Origin: Pigoraptor vietnamica
Lineage: Eukaryota; Opisthokonta; Filasterea
Direction of reading: 5' to 3'
Assembly: GCA_943704525.1 (NCBI GenBank)
Contig: CALSCQ010002418.1
Location: 1-28,724, forward strand
DNA length: 28,724 nucleotides
Each line of letters starts with the position of its first letter. The first letter of the stretch is position 1. Made by a program: the position numbers and the translations under genes. The notes beneath the pieces were generated by a model. That model made no database searches and was not told the DNA's origin. It worked only from the letters and a program-made list of their open reading frames with translations. Shown one piece after another: positions 26,329 to 28,724 of this stretch.

Positions 26329-27800
26329 CTAGGCCTTCGCCTCCGTGAGTGCAACAATTTCCGGGGATCGGAGGAATCGCATGTAACAGTCCGCGCGCAT
26401 CAGCTCGAACACCAAGTTTTGCGCTGGGACAAAGAGCGACTCGCTCGGATCCCCTCGCTCGATGGCCGCCCGCGCAAATTCGCGTGAGTGGACGTCCACG
26501 TTGACCTCGTTGGCGGCACCGGGGCGCAGGTGGTTCTGTAGGCGAAATGCTGGGTTAGTGGTCGAAAAAAAAGCAGCAATAGCTCTCCCACCTGTCCAAT
26601 ATTCAAGACACACGCCGGCGGGCCACGTCAATTCAGATAATTTTCCCAAACAGTACCACTACTGCAACCCCCACATCACATGGACATACGCCGCACCCAA
26701 TCACCTAGGCACCCACACCCACACACACCGACACGCCGTACAAGCATACCTTGTAAATTTTCGCCGCCATGTCTAGACGCGTCGCCTCGTCCTGTGTCCG
26801 AGAATATCGCTCACATGCCAGCCAGAAATCCACGTGTTCCTGCGCACCGATGACGGAACGTAATTAGAGTAGCGATTCTAACATGTCGACCAAGGTCCCG
26901 AATGAATTGACAGCAAGGCCACTTCGAATGTGTGTGTGCGCGCATTTGGGTGATTGTGTGTGTGTGTGTGAGTCATTGTGTGTGTGTGTTGCATGCCCAC
27001 CTCCGTGAACTCCTTGCAGAGGAAAGCGCGGAACACCTGCACGCCCTCCGAGTCCGCGAGTACGTTCAACAAGCCGACGCCCCAATGCAAGGCAGAGAGA
27101 CGACCGTCGAAGATGCGCGCGTGGTTGGCGATCATGTGCTCAATGACCTGCGCGCACACAGCAAGAAATACAACGGTCAAAGTGGTTGAGGGAAGGCGCG
27201 CAACACGCCCGGAGCCTTCCGAGGCATCACGGTGCGTTGCGACGCCACAATTCACGGTCCTCATCGAATTGAAATCCAAGGCGTCTGCACACTGAGCGTG
27301 AGTTATTCATCGACTCTGCGACGCACCTTGGCCTGGCTGGTGCTGTCCAACAGCGACGCCATCGACGTGCGGTCCGGCTGCGGCCTCAGAATCGCAGGCG
27401 CAAACACAGCAGCGAGCTTCTCGGCCGACATCTTGTTCGATCGGGACTTACGGGCGACCCTGCGAGTTACAATCGCGAATGGCACACTCAGATTACGCAG
27501 ATAGAACAAGGTGACGTTGGCCAAGTGTGGCCAAGTGAATCATCATTCAGACCCAAGGCCCAGATATGCAATACGAAGGACGGAAGATACCACCTCCAAG
27601 TCCGCCGATCCAAAGGACGTACCTGGCGAGATGGTCCATGACGAAACGCGCACTCTTGAAGTGGGCGGGGGGTAGCAGCTTGAGGAGCTGAACGACCGTC
27701 TCTATCCTGTCGCGTTCGCTCTTGATGCCTGTTTGCACGGGGCAGCAAGTGAAGTCAGCACGTGCAGCAATAGCAGGCACGGAAACACACACACACACAC

Positions 27801-27839
<39 letters not shown>

Positions 27840-28643
27840 GTGACATGCGGCATACAGGCAGTGATGCACACAAAGGTGCAAGCGAGACACAGTCGCGACG
27901 TGCGCGTAACGCACCGTCCGTGCTGATGAACTGGTCGTACAGATCAAACGTGAGGAGCGGCTCGGGCAACTGCGTCAGAAACTGGAGGAGGCACGCGGCG
28001 GCGACGTGCGGATCGGACGGCATCGTCTCGCTCGTGATGGGCACGTGCGATCCGCGCGGAGACTCGGACGTCGCGCCGTCCACAGAAAGCGTGGTGCTGC
28101 TGCCGAATGCGCCATTCGACGCCGGCGCGGCGCTCAGGTTCACGGCGCTCCCGCTGACGCTCGTGCTCTTCTCGGGCGCTCCGTCGCTGTCGTTGTCGGA
28201 GTTGCTGGCGTGCACGCGTGAGCTACGCGGGGACGCGACCGCCGGCAGCTGGCGCCCCGTGCGAGCGGCGAGCGATATGCAGAATTGGACCTTGAGTCGG
28301 TCGACAGCGGACTGGTCGCCGGGGAGGCGATAGATGCCGACTGTCTTCAGACCTGCACAGCGACCGCAAGTAATGGAGAAAGGCGAGAGGAATGGGAGCA
28401 CAGGAAAGTGAGCTTTGGGCCAGAGAGCGGGTCGATTGAGAAGAGGGAAGCACATGACGAGCGTGCGTGTGTGCTTTAAACGCAGGCCGAGTGTACAAAG
28501 GATCCATTGCCCAATGACGGCCACTGACGTCTGCACGCACGCACCCTTCTCCTCCACAAACGACGCGCACGCGGTGAGGACTTCCGGCAGCGCGCCTTGT
28601 TCCTGCGCCACGAGGAGGCAGAGCTCGACGCCAAAGAGGCCGT
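26329..28643 (-). CDS. RhoGAP-RGS protein, N-terminus outside window
   Basis: Seven minus-strand exons join in phase: 28545-28643, 27915-28352, 27623-27728, 27327-27459, 27001-27147, 26750-26839 and 26329-26535, giving 405 C-terminal residues. The RhoGAP domain starts at FGVELCLLVAQEQG and has the catalytic arginine-finger loop GLKTVGIYRLPGDQ, then LLQFLTQLPEPLLTFDLYDQF and NKMSAEKLAAVFAPAIL. A Ser-rich insertion of about 80 residues splits the domain before the QLPEPLL helix. An RGS domain follows: FRAFLCKEFTEEHVDFWLAC, EVNVDVHSRE, and FELMRADCYMRFLRS. It keeps the RGS4-equivalent Asn128, Asp163 and Arg167, but Asn88 is His. The protein ends 10 residues after the RGS core. RhoGAPs switch off Rho GTPases and RGS domains switch off G-alpha, so a dual off-switch is inferred. 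Any upstream domain lies beyond the right edge. Confidence 0.92.
26929..26990. repeat. Imperfect (GT)n tract, antisense to its host gene
   Basis: Three short GT blocks in intron 26840-27000 of the RhoGAP-RGS gene. Because the gene is on the minus strand, this tract reads CA in the transcript, unlike every other long tract here. Confidence 0.85.
27785..27835. repeat. (CA)n tract
   Basis: Nearly perfect CA repeat with one GC interruption, in intron 27729-27914 of the minus-strand RhoGAP-RGS gene; it reads GT in the transcript. Confidence 0.93.
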
Positions 28644-28724
28644 CTGCGTAACAATCGGTTACACGGTCAACAAGATAGAAGCGCCTCAGTGTTACAAACC
28701 AAAATTCAAAATACCTCCCCCCCC
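28644..28724 (-). other. Partial intron at the right edge
   Basis: On the minus strand this stretch ends in a TTACGCAG acceptor feeding the first visible RhoGAP exon. It is A/T-richer than the exons and ends in a run of C at the window edge. No coding exon is recognised in it. Confidence 0.5.

Overview
This looks like a gene-dense region of a protist (unicellular eukaryote) nuclear genome. Coding DNA is GC-rich, genes have 4 to 10 exons, introns are mostly about 60-550 nt with GT...AG ends (many donors GTGCGT or GTGAGT), and the introns carry long (GT)n tracts. The proteins are eukaryotic families (SLC44/CTL, TUG/ASPSCR1, UBR5/HYD, RhoGAP, RGS). Nothing fixes the lineage; an apusomonad-, amoebozoan- or unicellular-holozoan-like organism is only a guess. 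No rRNA, tRNA, CRISPR or transposon was found. I assembled exons by hand from splice sites, phase continuity and protein similarity, so every gene model is a prediction.

Layout, left to right: (1) 121-2905, minus strand: choline-transporter-like (SLC44/CTL) protein in seven exons, C-terminus beyond the left edge. (2) A 621-bp divergent intergenic region with CACGTG palindromes. (3) 3527-6352, plus: unrecognised membrane-type protein in eight exons (480 aa). (4) 6628-9274, plus: TUG/ASPSCR1-like UBL-UBX protein in nine exons (563 aa). (5) 9562-16181, plus: a large predicted secreted protein in ten exons (1664 aa), with PLAT-like domains, a nucleotidyltransferase-like GS...DxD motif and a long helical tail; this is the least familiar gene. 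(6) 16680-25921, plus: a UBR5/HYD-type HECT ubiquitin ligase in five exons (2753 aa), with a GLFG nucleoporin-like repeat between its beta-propeller and its UBR box. (7) 26329-28643, minus and convergent with (6): a RhoGAP-RGS protein, N-terminus beyond the right edge.

The genes do not form an evident pathway. TUG (p97 and vesicle tethering) and the UBR5-like ligase both belong to ubiquitin biology, and RhoGAP-RGS would join heterotrimeric-G and Rho signalling, but their proximity is probably chance in a compact genome.

Most notable: the GLFG domain inside a UBR5 orthologue; the secreted PLAT/NTase-like protein; the RhoGAP-RGS fusion; a Gly-Gly at the end of the second UBL of TUG, near the position where mammalian TUG is cleaved; and intronic GT repeats that nearly always read GT on the transcribed sense strand.
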